Origin: Ekhidna sp051379705
Lineage (GTDB): Bacteria; Bacteroidota; Bacteroidia; Cytophagales; Cyclobacteriaceae
Assembly (NCBI RefSeq): GCF_051379705.1
Contig: NZ_CP179868.1
Coordinates: 310,001 to 374,000, forward strand
Direction of reading: 5' to 3'
DNA length: 64,000 nucleotides
Below, piece after piece: positions 1 to 10,098 of this stretch; the first letter of the stretch is position 1, and every line of letters begins with the position of its first letter. A program made the position numbers and the translations under genes. The notes below the pieces were generated by a model. It made no database searches and was not told the origin of the DNA. It saw only the letters and a list, made by a program, of their open reading frames with translations.

Positions 1-811
1 TATATGTGGCGCTGTTTCCCTGCATATCAAATCCGGTGGTGAATGCATCATCAATTTTATAATTAAGGGTTCCATGTAGCTCAAAACCTGTTTCCTGACT
101 GATTCCGGAAACACCTTCTTGACTTTGGTTTACGTTAGATATCGTAGGTCTGATTATATATTTGATATCTTCTTTACCCCCTGCTAAATCAACATTTAGC
201 AAAATCTCACTCAGCGTTACATCATCGGTAGCGTTGGCATCAAATCCAGAATTGACTCGATTCGCATTACCATAGTAGCTATATCGACTGTTTTTATATT
301 TAATAGTAGGTGTTAGTGATAAACCTTCCTTTTTGTAAGTGCCAGACAGGTCAATGCCTCCCACGGCACTACCACTATTTTCATCATTTATAGGGCCAGC
401 TTTGAAGCTTTCATAGTAAATCTTGGCACTGCTTTCAAATGCGCCAAAGGTTTTGAATAATCCTGCCTCGATTAAAGGTGAGCTATAATTACCAAAGCCG
501 GCTAAAACATAGTTTTGGTATTCCTCATTGGGATACTTCTCGTTAAGCACTTGGAATGGTACATCCGATTTATACTTAGGCCATTCGAATGCAGGTTCAT
601 TTTTCAGGAACGTTATATCAACAGGTTGACTACCAAAGCTTTTTGGAGTTGTTCGTAGGTAGATTTTATCTGCTTGTGGTAGAATAATTTCATTATCCTT
701 CTCGATTACCACTTCACCGGAAATAATCTCACCCTGAGATTTTGTGCTATCATTTTGAGCAAGTAAACTCTGAAATCCTATAAAGCATGTGATTATAACA
801 ATGAGTCTCAT
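1..811 (-). CDS. Outer-membrane beta-barrel protein, C-terminus cut by window edge
   Basis: The reverse strand is open from an ATG at 811 to the left edge, giving about 270 residues. It starts with a typical signal peptide (MRLIVIITCFIGFQSLLAQ, cleavage expected after LLA). After about residue 80 the protein shows alternating polar/aromatic stretches such as LTPTIKYKNSRYSYYG and DIKYIIRPTISNVNQS, as in outer-membrane beta barrels. I do not see a TonB plug, so I call it only a barrel protein. The start lies 2 bases after the stop of the TPR gene upstream, so the two are almost certainly co-transcribed. The real C-terminus is outside the window. Function not recognised. Confidence 0.65.
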   Translation of the reverse strand, partial: MRLIVIITCFIGFQSLLAQNDSTKSQGEIISGEVVIEKDNEIILPQADKIYLRTTPKSFGSQPVDITFLKNEPAFEWPKYKSDVPFQVLNEKYPNEEYQNYVLAGFGNYSSPLIEAGLFKTFGAFESSAKIYYESFKAGPINDENSGSAVGGIDLSGTYKKEGLSLTPTIKYKNSRYSYYGNANRVNSGFDANATDDVTLSEILLNVDLAGGKEDIKYIIRPTISNVNQSQEGVSGISQETGFELHGTLNYKIDDAFTTGFDMQGNSATY

Positions 812-813
812 AT

Positions 814-3765
814 TTAGTCCTTCGTTTGAGTTGAATCTGATTGGATGAAATCTTGTTCGATTTGGATTAGAATGAGTTGCGATTCTTTTTTAACTTCCTC
901 ATTTTTAGAATGTTGAATTATTGATCTTAAAGTTGCCTTTGCTTGAAACAAGTCCTCTTTTGCGATGTAATTTGTGGCTATTAACAAATATGAACGATCG
1001 ACCCATTGGGTATAGCTTCCGTAATTGGTATTAAGCTCGAAAAGCAGGTCGAGTGATTGATCATAATCTGCCGATTGATATGCAATAAATCCGAGGTGGT
1101 AGTTTGCTTCCGCTCCAAATTGATTTTTTTCACCAGATAGACTTTCAAAATTACTTTTTGCTTTCTCCACATCATTTAATTGCATCCAACTTTTGGCTTT
1201 GACCATAGTGGCTTCTTGAGATGCGTTAAGAGGTTTCCATTCTGCCTTGATAATTTCATCTGCAGCTAAAATGGCTTTTCTATAGTCTTCTATTCCAAAA
1301 TAGAGATGCATAAGTCCTTGGTTGGCGTTGTAAGTGTCTTTTGGGGTCAAATCCAGATCAATCAACAGTTTGTAGGCCTCTTCTGATTCAGTGAAATACT
1401 CCAATCGTTTATTGATCTCTCCTAGTCTATTAAGAATCCTACCAGTGAATGGATTACGAACAAATTTTAATTCATCAAAGATTGGTTTGGCGGATTCAAA
1501 TTCTTCAATTCTATAATATGAATCAGCTTGATAATACATCGCTTCATACTTATTACCAGTTGAAGGATAGTCATTCAGGTATTTATTAAATGACTCAGCG
1601 GCTTTTTCATATGTAAAATCGAAATATAGGCGCTTTGCGGCTTCAAATTCAATCAATTCAAGGCTTCCACTTTCAGGATTGGCAGTTTTATACTGTTCGA
1701 TATAATTGTCCAAATTGGTAATTTTAAGTCCTGCTTGCTGTAATTCCTGCAGACCTAGAATTGCATTTATTGCTATCTCTGAGTCGATGTGATTTTCGAG
1801 GATTGCTTCATAGTCATTTTTAGCTTCATCTAGCTTTCCAAGGTTCTTCCTGGCCACACCTCTGTTTAGCAATGATTCTACATTAAATGTGGAGTTTGGA
1901 TGGTCTTTGATTACTTGACTGAAATATCCTTCTGCCGAGGGGAAATTGGCAGCTTCAAATTGAATCATACCGGCTTGAAACTTCGCTTGTGAAGCATACC
2001 TTGGTTCGTTGAATAAGTTCTTGAAAAGCTCAATCGCCTCAGATTTTCGATCCATGTTTCTCAAAGTCATTCCCTTCTGGAAAGTCACATAGGAAGATTC
2101 AACTGTTTGGGAAAGCTGATTATATGTGGTGAAAGCTTCTTTGTAAGACTTGGTTGCGTACAAACAGTCCGCAAGGCGCACTTTAGCATCGTTTCTAACA
2201 TTACTTTCTGATGTCTCAGCCTTTCGGAAGTATGGAATTGCTTTTTGATACTGCTTTTTATTGAAGTATGCATAACCGATTCCGTAGTTGGAGATTGAAT
2301 TAAGAGATGATTGATTTTTGTATTGAATAATAGCATTATCGAAATCATTGGCTCTCATTGCAATTTCAGCTAAGTGATAATGAGCATCATCTTTTAGCGA
2401 TCGGTCCTGAGGGAATCTCAAACTTTCTCTAAACCAATTATCAGCTTCAGAGAAATTGCCGTCATTGAAAGAAAGAACGGCTTTTTGATAAGTTACTTTC
2501 TGGTAGACTGATTTTTGTGTTTCATTCGCTATTCCAACTGTGTTTAGATGCTGAATAGCGAGATCATAATTGGATGTGCGAAGGTATGACTGAGCTATCA
2601 GGTTCTGCATCGTTTCCCTCCTTTGGGTATTCTTATAAAGATTGAGGTAGTCAATGGCATAGGTAATGGCTTGGGTAAATTGGGAAAGCTGTGCATTGAT
2701 ACTTGCCACTTGAAAATAGGATTCCTCCTTGATAGACTCTTGATCAGATGCTGATGCCTCTATGTAGGCACTAAGTGCATTTTCATAGTCTTTCTTATTA
2801 AGGTATAACCTCCCAAGTTGAAAAGCACTTAATTGAGCATATTCTCCACCCTGAATCCCAGCTTCCATCAAAAATTGTATCGCTAAATCTTCATTACCAA
2901 TTTTGAACTTCGATACTCCTGCTTGATAGTATAGTGCCGCAGAAGGCCGGGAAGGATGTAGTTCGATAGCTCGTCCAAAAAACGCGTCAGCTTTCTCCAC
3001 CTGATTATTTAAAGCGTAAGCCTCACCGACAAGTTGATAAAAGCCTGAATTGGTTATTGACTTTTCATCTGAAAGTTCATTTTGGGCCAGTGCAATTACC
3101 TGATCGGACTCTCCGTTTTCGAGCCTCATTTTAGCTAGGAAAAATTTAGCAGAGCTTTCAAATTCGTCGGAGTCTTTAACTTTCTCTAATTTCTCAAAGG
3201 CCTCTTCATTGTTACCCAGATGATATTCAGCATAACCTTCATAATAGCTCAATTTATCAAGGTCATGAAACTCGTTTTTCCTTGAGAATTGAAATAGGTT
3301 TTTGGCGTTTTCATATTTGCTTTCATCCAGCATAAGCAAGCCATACACATATCCATATGAAGACCTGTCTCTTTTGCTAAGCTCATTTGCTGATATATTA
3401 GAAAGATTCTTCTTACATCTCAGTGTATCACCGGTGTAGTAGTAATATTCTCCTAAATGATACTTTACTAGCGGTCCGATGGGATGTTTAGGGTTTGCAT
3501 TTAGCCAGGCTTCAATTCGCTTTTCACCCTCCTTCCCTGTTTTAAGTTCGCTTAGATATAATAGGATATCTTCATCTTGAGTTCGAACTTGCTTGGACTG
3601 CAGATTACCTATTACGTTTTCGTATTTCCTTGCTTGAAAATTTTCAAAAGCAGAGAGTCCCGCAAAAGAGTCACCTGAAATCGAGTTTTGAGCATAGCAA
3701 ATGTGAAGAGACAACCAAAAGAATAGTCCAATGTATTTTCTCAATGCTGAATTGTTTTTGACCAT
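814..3765 (-). CDS. Large secreted TPR-repeat protein
   Basis: About 983 residues made almost wholly of tetratricopeptide-type helix pairs (recurring patterns such as YYQAGVSKFKIGNEDLAIQF, AKVRLADCLYATKSYKEAF). An N-terminal hydrophobic segment ending CYAQ looks like a Sec signal peptide, so the protein is probably periplasmic or attached to the outer membrane. The ATG at 3765 (MVKNNSALRK) is preferred; an in-frame TTG at 3774 would add three residues. Downstream, 2 bases away, lies the barrel gene, and upstream (32 bp) is holA. TPR rods of this kind act as protein scaffolds. The pairing with a barrel protein suggests an envelope complex, but that is inference and no specific function is recognised. 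Confidence 0.8.
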   Translation of the reverse strand: MVKNNSALRKYIGLFFWLSLHICYAQNSISGDSFAGLSAFENFQARKYENVIGNLQSKQVRTQDEDILLYLSELKTGKEGEKRIEAWLNANPKHPIGPLVKYHLGEYYYYTGDTLRCKKNLSNISANELSKRDRSSYGYVYGLLMLDESKYENAKNLFQFSRKNEFHDLDKLSYYEGYAEYHLGNNEEAFEKLEKVKDSDEFESSAKFFLAKMRLENGESDQVIALAQNELSDEKSITNSGFYQLVGEAYALNNQVEKADAFFGRAIELHPSRPSAALYYQAGVSKFKIGNEDLAIQFLMEAGIQGGEYAQLSAFQLGRLYLNKKDYENALSAYIEASASDQESIKEESYFQVASINAQLSQFTQAITYAIDYLNLYKNTQRRETMQNLIAQSYLRTSNYDLAIQHLNTVGIANETQKSVYQKVTYQKAVLSFNDGNFSEADNWFRESLRFPQDRSLKDDAHYHLAEIAMRANDFDNAIIQYKNQSSLNSISNYGIGYAYFNKKQYQKAIPYFRKAETSESNVRNDAKVRLADCLYATKSYKEAFTTYNQLSQTVESSYVTFQKGMTLRNMDRKSEAIELFKNLFNEPRYASQAKFQAGMIQFEAANFPSAEGYFSQVIKDHPNSTFNVESLLNRGVARKNLGKLDEAKNDYEAILENHIDSEIAINAILGLQELQQAGLKITNLDNYIEQYKTANPESGSLELIEFEAAKRLYFDFTYEKAAESFNKYLNDYPSTGNKYEAMYYQADSYYRIEEFESAKPIFDELKFVRNPFTGRILNRLGEINKRLEYFTESEEAYKLLIDLDLTPKDTYNANQGLMHLYFGIEDYRKAILAADEIIKAEWKPLNASQEATMVKAKSWMQLNDVEKAKSNFESLSGEKNQFGAEANYHLGFIAYQSADYDQSLDLLFELNTNYGSYTQWVDRSYLLIATNYIAKEDLFQAKATLRSIIQHSKNEEVKKESQLILIQIEQDFIQSDSTQTKD

Positions 3766-3797
3766 CAAATGCAACGAATATTTGAAACGAAATTGTG

Positions 3798-4820
3798 TTA
3801 GTTCATCAATTTATATACCAATTCTGTTAAAACAGGACCTTCTTTTTTTGTAGCATATCCAATGCCTTTGGATTGCATGTCAGCCTCATGAAGGTATTTT
3901 ATATTTTGAGCCACCTTTTGTACCGGATAATTTCTCGCGGCTTGTAAATATTCTTTAACGAAAAATGGATTAACTCCAATTAACGAAGCGATAGCTTTAT
4001 CGTTTTTATTTTCTGAATGATGAATGAGCAAGAGTTTGCTGAAATAGGAAAACAAGCTGTAAATCGTAAGCACCAGCGGGTTGTTACTTGGATTTGACGC
4101 AAAGTAGTCTGCTATCTTGTGTGCCTTCAATTTGTTCATGGAGCTCAGTGCCTTTTGCAATTCAAATATGTTATAGTCCTTGCTAATGCCAACGTATCGT
4201 TGGATCATCGCCGCATCAATTACTTGACCATCTTTGACATTGAGCAACAGCTTTTCAATCTCATTGGCAAGGCGTTGCAAGTTATTACCAATATTTTCCG
4301 AAAGCATCATCACAGCGCCATCATCGATTTTTACACCTTTGGCCTTGCTATAGGATCTAATCCAATCTGGCACCTGATTGTCATACAGCTTTTTTGAATT
4401 AAGAAAGACGGAATTTTTCTCAATGACTTTACCAAACTTGGTTCGCTTGTCTACTGACTTATATTTATATCCGAAGACGAGAATCGTACTTTCAAGCGGG
4501 CTTTCAAGGTAGTTGATGACTAGTGTCTGTTTATCATCTTTCGTCCAATCACGCATTTCCTGAGCCTCTTTCACAATAACCACCTGCCTCTCACCCATCA
4601 TAGGGTATCTTCGAGCAGCACCGATCACATCTGTAAGTGAGGTATCTTTTCCATACAGAATAATCTGATTGAAACTTCTTTGACTCTCTTCCAGAGCAGA
4701 GCTTTCAATGTTTTCGATAATATTATCAATGAAGAAGGTCTCTTCTCCCTGAAGAAAATAGACTGGAGCAAAAGTACCGCTCTTAATATCCCTGAGTATT
4801 TCAGTATAATCTGATGCCAT
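3798..4820 (-). CDS. holA: DNA polymerase III subunit delta
   Basis: A 340-residue protein of the HolA family, the clamp-loader subunit that opens the sliding clamp in replication. The order of segments fits: an N-terminal AAA-like part opening with PVYFLQGEETFFIDNIIE, a middle part with LVINYLESPLESTILVFGY, the lid with ENIGNNLQRLANEIEKLLL, and a helical C-terminal collar. Length is normal. The ATG at 4820 (MASDYTEILRDI) is preferred over a TTG at 4829. A perfect TAnnTTTG box sits 6 bases upstream of this ATG. It is divergent from the sensor kinase gene at 4857 and upstream of the TPR gene. Confidence 0.9.
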   Translation of the reverse strand: MASDYTEILRDIKSGTFAPVYFLQGEETFFIDNIIENIESSALEESQRSFNQIILYGKDTSLTDVIGAARRYPMMGERQVVIVKEAQEMRDWTKDDKQTLVINYLESPLESTILVFGYKYKSVDKRTKFGKVIEKNSVFLNSKKLYDNQVPDWIRSYSKAKGVKIDDGAVMMLSENIGNNLQRLANEIEKLLLNVKDGQVIDAAMIQRYVGISKDYNIFELQKALSSMNKLKAHKIADYFASNPSNNPLVLTIYSLFSYFSKLLLIHHSENKNDKAIASLIGVNPFFVKEYLQAARNYPVQKVAQNIKYLHEADMQSKGIGYATKKEGPVLTELVYKLMN

Positions 4821-4826
4821 ATTTTT

Positions 4827-4834
4827 CAAAGGTA
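4827..4834 (-). promoter_or_regulatory. Candidate -7 element of holA
   Basis: On the reverse strand these bases read TACCTTTG, a perfect match to the Bacteroidota -7 consensus TAnnTTTG. Only 6 bases separate it from the holA ATG, which would give a leaderless or nearly leaderless mRNA. I find no clear TTG at the expected -33 distance, so this is a candidate only. Confidence 0.4.
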
Positions 4835-4856
4835 AAGGCTACCTTAGAAAATAATA

Positions 4857-7271
4857 ATGCGGAAATTTCTATTTCTTTTAATTATTGGCCTGAGTAGCCA
4901 CCAAAACATCGCGCAGCAGAATAAAATAGACAGTCTTCAGACTGTACTGTCAGAACTGGAAGTGAGCGACACAGCATATGTAGAAGTTGCAAATGATATT
5001 GCATTTCGGCTGAGCATGTCAGACCAGCAGCAATCCATCTACTACATCAACCTGGCAATATCTGTCTCCAAAGATCTTAATTACGATCGTGGGATTATTA
5101 GAGCCACCACAATAAAAGGGAATAGTTTTCTAATCATTGGGATGCCTGATCAAGCCCTTTCACATTATCTGGAAGCGCTACAGTACGATCCTCAAAGATT
5201 TCCTTTAGAGTACATACGGATTAATAATAACATCGGCGAGGTTTATCGGCGCAAGCAAGTATATGATTCAAGCTTAAAATACTTTAACCGTGCACTATCA
5301 CTTGCCATTGAAAAGATAAAAGATTACCAGCCCGTCATTATTTATTCAAATCTTGGTGAGGTGAGCCTCATGCAAGGAGACATGGTGCGCGCTGAAGAGT
5401 ATTTCAATAAATGCTTGAGCAACGCCATCGAGTCAAATCACATGAGGGGTCAGGGCTATGGCTATTATGGATTAGCTGAGTGTGCTTTTCTTCGTGGAGA
5501 TAGCCAAAAGGCGATCAATTTAATGAGAAATTCGATCCGAATACGATTGATAGCTGACCATAAACGAGGAGCCATCCAATCTTATTTGAAAATGGGTCAT
5601 TACTTTAATTCTGATAAGCCGGCAATTCCAGACAGTGTACTCTACTATTGGAACAAAACGAAAGAGTTGGCGAAGGAAAATGAGGCCAATGATCTGTTGA
5701 ACGAGGCATACGATGATTTGTACAGTTTCTATCTAAATCGCTCAGATATCGAAAATGCAGCCATCTACTTAGAACTACATAAGAACCTGAGTGATAGCAT
5801 TCGAAATGCCGAATTCATATCGAATGTGAGTAAAATTAGATCCGCACTACAATCTGAACTCATAAATGCAGAAAATGAGCTCTTGAAGCAAGAGAGCTTG
5901 CAGCACAAAGCACAAGACGATGCACGCTTGATTGTGATTTCCCTTGCATTTCTGATTGTTTTAGGACTGGCTTTAGCTACCTATCAATATCGCATGCGGC
6001 AGAAGGCGTCCAAAGAAGCTGAAAATGAATCAAGGTTTAATGAAACACTACTGCAACTTTCTCAAGCACTGAATGAAAATGATTTCAGTCTTAAAGAATT
6101 TGTAAAAAGTCTACTTCAACTTTCACGAAAAACTATTGAATCTGATCGCGTTACCTATTGGGTTTATAAACCTGACGACAGTTCGCTTTTTCTTAATGCA
6201 GTTGATCAAGTCAAAGATGCTCCACAAGGCCAAACAGCTGTATTTAAACGGGAAGAGTTTAATGAGTTCTTCAACGAATTCATGAGAAACCGCACTCTGG
6301 CTATTTCCAGAATTAGTCAAGATGAAAGACTGAAAAAAATATATCAGCGATATTTTAAACCCATGGGAATTGAATCTATCCTGAATGCTCCAGTACTCAT
6401 AGATGGAAAATTCATGGGTTTTATCTCTTACACCATGATTGATGGAAAGGTGAGAGAATGGAGCACTAATGAGCAACGTTATGTTGCCTCACTTTCAGAT
6501 CTTATCGTTGTTGCAATAGCTAAACAACGTGGAAACATCCTGGAAGTTGAGAAGGAGGAATTGATCAAAAAACTTCAAAGTAGAAATAAGAGTTTACAAG
6601 AATTTAACAGTGTTATCAGTCATAATTTACGGGAGCCGCTTACGCAGATCATTGGCTTGTCTGACCTTCTAAATGACGATGAAAAGGAGTCAAATGGTGA
6701 GTCAAAAGAAATGATTTCGCGTATTGTTGATTCTTCCAATAAGGTTGACAAAGTAATAAAAGAGCTAAGCATAATTCTTAATGAAAATGATCCTAAACCC
6801 TCCGACTTCAGAATATTATCATTGGGCCGTCTGGTAAAGGATGTTGTTGATTCATTGAAAACTGAAATTAAATCACATGATGTAACCATTGAGCAAAACT
6901 TAGAACTGGATAAAGTCAAGTCTTACAGACCCTACCTTACAGATGCCTTGTATCATTTGATTTCTAACAGTATCAAATTTTTGGACCCAGACAAGCGTCT
7001 TCATATTAAAATCAGAAGCTATGAAGATGAGCTTAAGCAATACATTGTTATTTCTGATAATGGTCGAGGTATGGACCTAAGTCGCGTTGGCGATAAAATT
7101 TTCAAAATGTATCAACGATTTCACATGGATGTGGAAGGCAGAGGTCTTGGTTTGTTTATTGTCAAAAACAGAATAAACGTACTAAATGGTTTAATCAAAG
7201 TGGAAAGTGAGGAAGGAATTGGAAGTGCTTTTACTATTGAATTCACAAAGTATACGCAATCTCTTAATTGA
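4857..7271 (+). CDS. TPR-GAF sensor histidine kinase
   Basis: An 804-residue membrane sensor kinase. A signal peptide (1-20) is followed by TPR repeats (about 60-310, periplasmic), a short coiled coil, one membrane segment (about 358-376, LIVISLAFLIVLGLALATY), a GAF domain (about 395-550), a dimerisation domain with the phospho-accepting His589 (VISHNLREPLTQIIG), and an ATPase domain with N, G1 and G2 boxes (SNSIKF, DNGRGMDL, GRGLGLFIVKNRI). This TPR-TM-kinase design is common in Bacteroidota. There is no receiver domain, but a single-domain response regulator converges on its 3' end (8 bp overlap) and is a likely partner. Ligand unknown. Confidence 0.88.
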   Translation: MRKFLFLLIIGLSSHQNIAQQNKIDSLQTVLSELEVSDTAYVEVANDIAFRLSMSDQQQSIYYINLAISVSKDLNYDRGIIRATTIKGNSFLIIGMPDQALSHYLEALQYDPQRFPLEYIRINNNIGEVYRRKQVYDSSLKYFNRALSLAIEKIKDYQPVIIYSNLGEVSLMQGDMVRAEEYFNKCLSNAIESNHMRGQGYGYYGLAECAFLRGDSQKAINLMRNSIRIRLIADHKRGAIQSYLKMGHYFNSDKPAIPDSVLYYWNKTKELAKENEANDLLNEAYDDLYSFYLNRSDIENAAIYLELHKNLSDSIRNAEFISNVSKIRSALQSELINAENELLKQESLQHKAQDDARLIVISLAFLIVLGLALATYQYRMRQKASKEAENESRFNETLLQLSQALNENDFSLKEFVKSLLQLSRKTIESDRVTYWVYKPDDSSLFLNAVDQVKDAPQGQTAVFKREEFNEFFNEFMRNRTLAISRISQDERLKKIYQRYFKPMGIESILNAPVLIDGKFMGFISYTMIDGKVREWSTNEQRYVASLSDLIVVAIAKQRGNILEVEKEELIKKLQSRNKSLQEFNSVISHNLREPLTQIIGLSDLLNDDEKESNGESKEMISRIVDSSNKVDKVIKELSIILNENDPKPSDFRILSLGRLVKDVVDSLKTEIKSHDVTIEQNLELDKVKSYRPYLTDALYHLISNSIKFLDPDKRLHIKIRSYEDELKQYIVISDNGRGMDLSRVGDKIFKMYQRFHMDVEGRGLGLFIVKNRINVLNGLIKVESEEGIGSAFTIEFTKYTQSLN

Positions 7272-7656
7272 AATAATTAGAGACAAGATCTTTAAGCATA
7301 TCTACAGATAGTGGCTTTGATTTATAATCCACGACATCATTCTTTTCATCCGCCAGGAGCTTATCTGCTGGATTTATTGAAGAAGTCAACATGACAATCT
7401 TATTTGATCGAGGGATATCCATTGCCCGGTAATGATCCAAAAATTGCCACCCGTTCATGATCGGCATATTAATATCAAGCAGGACTAGTGCCTCATCATC
7501 AGGGTCGTTGTTTTGATGGAAAAAATTAAGTGCTTCCTCAGCAGAATCAAAGGTTAAAACTTCGTCTACCAATTCGGATCTTTCAATTATCAATTTGTTA
7601 AGGTAATTGGTGGTAGAGTCATCATCAATCAGCACAATTCTCTTCATTGTTTCCAT
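7264..7656 (-). CDS. Single-domain response regulator (CheY-like)
   Basis: About 130 residues forming one receiver domain and nothing else. Visible are the acidic pair (VLIDDDS), the phospho-acceptor in LLDINMPIMNG, the conserved Thr/Ser (MLTSS) and Lys (YKSKPL). It probably relays phosphate from the TPR-GAF kinase, whose gene overlaps its 3' end by 8 bp on the opposite strand. Start choice is between ATG 7656 (METMKRIVLIDDD) and ATG 7647 (MKRIVLIDDD); a TTG at 7662 is less likely. No output domain, so it acts by protein contact or in a phosphorelay. Confidence 0.88.
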   Translation of the reverse strand: METMKRIVLIDDDSTTNYLNKLIIERSELVDEVLTFDSAEEALNFFHQNNDPDDEALVLLDINMPIMNGWQFLDHYRAMDIPRSNKIVMLTSSINPADKLLADEKNDVVDYKSKPLSVDMLKDLVSNYFN

Positions 7657-7785
7657 CGGCAATAAATAAACGGGCTACAATATTGAACATTTTCATGATT
7701 AATCAAAGGAGAAATCACCTGAATTATCAGTAGTAAAATTGACTAATTATTTACAACAAACCATCATTTGTAAAAATCATCGTAC

Positions 7786-10098
7786 CTATGACTGATCAAT
7801 CAACCTTTTAAATACTGGGTCCCTAAACGTTCCATTATCAGTGATCATAGAATATTCTACCTCACAAATAAGCTTAGATTTTAGCCAGATTGTTTTTTTC
7901 TCCTCATGTGCTTCTGCTTCAATCTGCTTTTCATCTGAAATGATTTCTTGAAACTGACTGGTTAGTGATTTTAATAGATTATCATCAAAGCCCGTCCCAA
8001 CTCTACCTCTATAAATGAACTTACCATCTTGCTCCTCTGCCAATTGAAGTGATCCAAAGTATCGTTCCCTTTCTCCTTCGCCCTTTGTATATCCTATGAT
8101 GAAGCAATCCATAGTTTCCTTGACCTTTACTTTTGTCCAGGCATCGCTTCGCTTACCGGGGATGTATCTTGCATCGGCTTTTTTGGCTACTATTCCTTCA
8201 ATGCCGTGAGCTTTGGTAGCAGCAAATAAGGCCTTGCCATCTTCCTCTGTCTGACTAATTCGATAATTGGTTTCTCCCACTCTTACCGAATCAATCATCC
8301 ACCACCTTCTTCTTTCCTGTGGATCATTCATTAAGGATCTTCCGTCTAAATAAAGACAGTCAAAAAGGTAACAATATGCTGGTGATCGCTTCGATTCAGA
8401 GTCAAAATTTTTCTTGCTCATTAGGCGCTTGATTACCTTCTTGAAGTTGGCTCGTCCTTCTGTATCTAAGCAGACAATCTCCCCGTCAAAGATGGCATTG
8501 TTAATACGAAACGCTTGTTCAGGTACATTCAAGTCTGGAAACTGTTCTGTGATATCATTTCCATTTCTACTGTAGATCTTAAGCTGACCTTCATTAACAT
8601 ATATAAGCGCTCGAATACCATCCCATTTAAGTTCATAGTAGTAATCTCCCACTGGAACACGTTTTGCTGAGTCAGCCAGCATGGGTTTTAGCACCTGTTC
8701 AAGTAAGTTCTGTTGAGGAGCATCCACACGCTCAAGCAGCCACTCTTTATCTTTCATCAAGTGCATCCGATATTCCGCACTCAGTTGCTTCCCGGAAAGT
8801 CTAAAATAGAAGCCATTCTTTTTCTCCTTCGTGATTTCATATCTGCCAGTTGCATATATCCACATCATTCCACCTCCATATTCACCCTTCGGGATTTCAC
8901 CTTCAAAGGAGAGATACTTTAGAGGATGATCCTCGGTTTGAACTGCTAATCTTTTGACACCCGGAATTGGAGGCATCCCTCTTGGAATCGCCCAAGACTT
9001 CAGAGTACCGTCTTGTTCCAGTCTTAGATCATAATGCAAATGTGATGCATGGTGCCTTTGAATACAAAATCGACTTCCAGGAGCTTCATTTTCTGAAGTC
9101 AATGGTTCTGGGGTTTTGTTAAAGTCTCGCTTCTTTTCGTAATCGGCTAGCTGCTCAGGCGTCTTGTGTCGTTTATTAGGTGGTAGTTCTTTTGCCAAGA
9201 TAGCTCGCTTGTCCGTATGCAATGGGACAGCCCAACCACGAATTTGTTCCCAGGCATCACCTTCGGTTAGCACCCGATCTATTGTTGTTTTAATATTCCA
9301 GTGGGAAAGATCCTTCAGTGATTCAAGTTCTTCCCAAGAAATGGGCGTGGAAGTTGTTGCTCCCTTCCTTCCTCTCAGGCTATAAGGACATACAATAGTC
9401 TGAGAAGGTCGATTTCTGTAAATATCAACCAGTACTCTTCCTTTCCGGGACTCCTTCTTGATATGCAGTGTGGTTCGAGCATCCTTGTTTATGAAGTCAG
9501 ACGCAATTTTCTTGGCGGTCTGGAAACATTCTTCAAAAGTATACCTGGCCTCAATCGGAGTAAGTAAATGCAATCCCTTGCCACCAGTCGTTTTTACAAA
9601 TACATGATAATTATACCGTTCGAGGTGTTCTTTTAAGGCGAAGGCTATGTCTTTCAAATCTTCTAAAGGATATGAACCATCCTCAGGTGGATCCAAATCA
9701 TAAACTATATAGTCAGGCTTATCGCTGAGCTCTGAAAAGCTGTGAATTTGATGTATTTCCAGGCAAGCCAGATTTGCCAACCAAACCAGCGTAGCTTCTT
9801 CCTTAGCTACCACGTATTCCTTCTTTCTTTCCTTTCCTAATCGTTTATAATCAATCCAATCTGGTGTCCAGTCCGGGCGATGTTTCTGGAAGAATTGCTC
9901 CCCGTAAATCCCATCAGGGTAGCGAACCAGCGAAAGTGCCCTACCTCGAATGTGATTGAGTATTGTTGGCGCGAGCTTAAGGTAATACTCGATAATCTCA
10001 GCTTTCACAATCTCATCCTCAGGATAAAGCACCTTATCCAGATTTGAAAGCTCTATGACTCGCCTTCCTACTTCGGCATGAATTTTCTGCTTAGCCAT
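7786..10098 (-). CDS. ligD: ATP-dependent DNA ligase D (POL-PE-LIG)
   Basis: 770 residues with all three LigD modules. Residues about 1-290 are the primase/polymerase domain (YIVYDLDPPEDG with the metal-binding DLD, TTGGKGLHLLTPI). Residues about 340-460 are the 3'-phosphoesterase (FCIQRHHASHLHYDLRLEQD, IPKGEYGGG). From about 480 comes the ligase domain, with the adenylated Lys489 in ELKWDGIRA, RNGNDITEQFPDL and DGEIVCLD, followed by the OB fold. LigD performs non-homologous end joining with Ku; no Ku gene is within the window. The order POL-PE-LIG is the one known from mycobacteria, whereas Pseudomonas LigD is PE-LIG-POL. It stands alone on its strand. ATG 10098 gives MAKQKIHAE. Confidence 0.93.
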   Translation of the reverse strand: MAKQKIHAEVGRRVIELSNLDKVLYPEDEIVKAEIIEYYLKLAPTILNHIRGRALSLVRYPDGIYGEQFFQKHRPDWTPDWIDYKRLGKERKKEYVVAKEEATLVWLANLACLEIHQIHSFSELSDKPDYIVYDLDPPEDGSYPLEDLKDIAFALKEHLERYNYHVFVKTTGGKGLHLLTPIEARYTFEECFQTAKKIASDFINKDARTTLHIKKESRKGRVLVDIYRNRPSQTIVCPYSLRGRKGATTSTPISWEELESLKDLSHWNIKTTIDRVLTEGDAWEQIRGWAVPLHTDKRAILAKELPPNKRHKTPEQLADYEKKRDFNKTPEPLTSENEAPGSRFCIQRHHASHLHYDLRLEQDGTLKSWAIPRGMPPIPGVKRLAVQTEDHPLKYLSFEGEIPKGEYGGGMMWIYATGRYEITKEKKNGFYFRLSGKQLSAEYRMHLMKDKEWLLERVDAPQQNLLEQVLKPMLADSAKRVPVGDYYYELKWDGIRALIYVNEGQLKIYSRNGNDITEQFPDLNVPEQAFRINNAIFDGEIVCLDTEGRANFKKVIKRLMSKKNFDSESKRSPAYCYLFDCLYLDGRSLMNDPQERRRWWMIDSVRVGETNYRISQTEEDGKALFAATKAHGIEGIVAKKADARYIPGKRSDAWTKVKVKETMDCFIIGYTKGEGERERYFGSLQLAEEQDGKFIYRGRVGTGFDDNLLKSLTSQFQEIISDEKQIEAEAHEEKKTIWLKSKLICEVEYSMITDNGTFRDPVFKRLIDQS

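Noticed and set aside
7749..7773. TTTACAA/TTGTAAA inverted repeat after the ligD stop
   Set aside because: AT-rich and short, and could be formed by chance; not called as a terminator.
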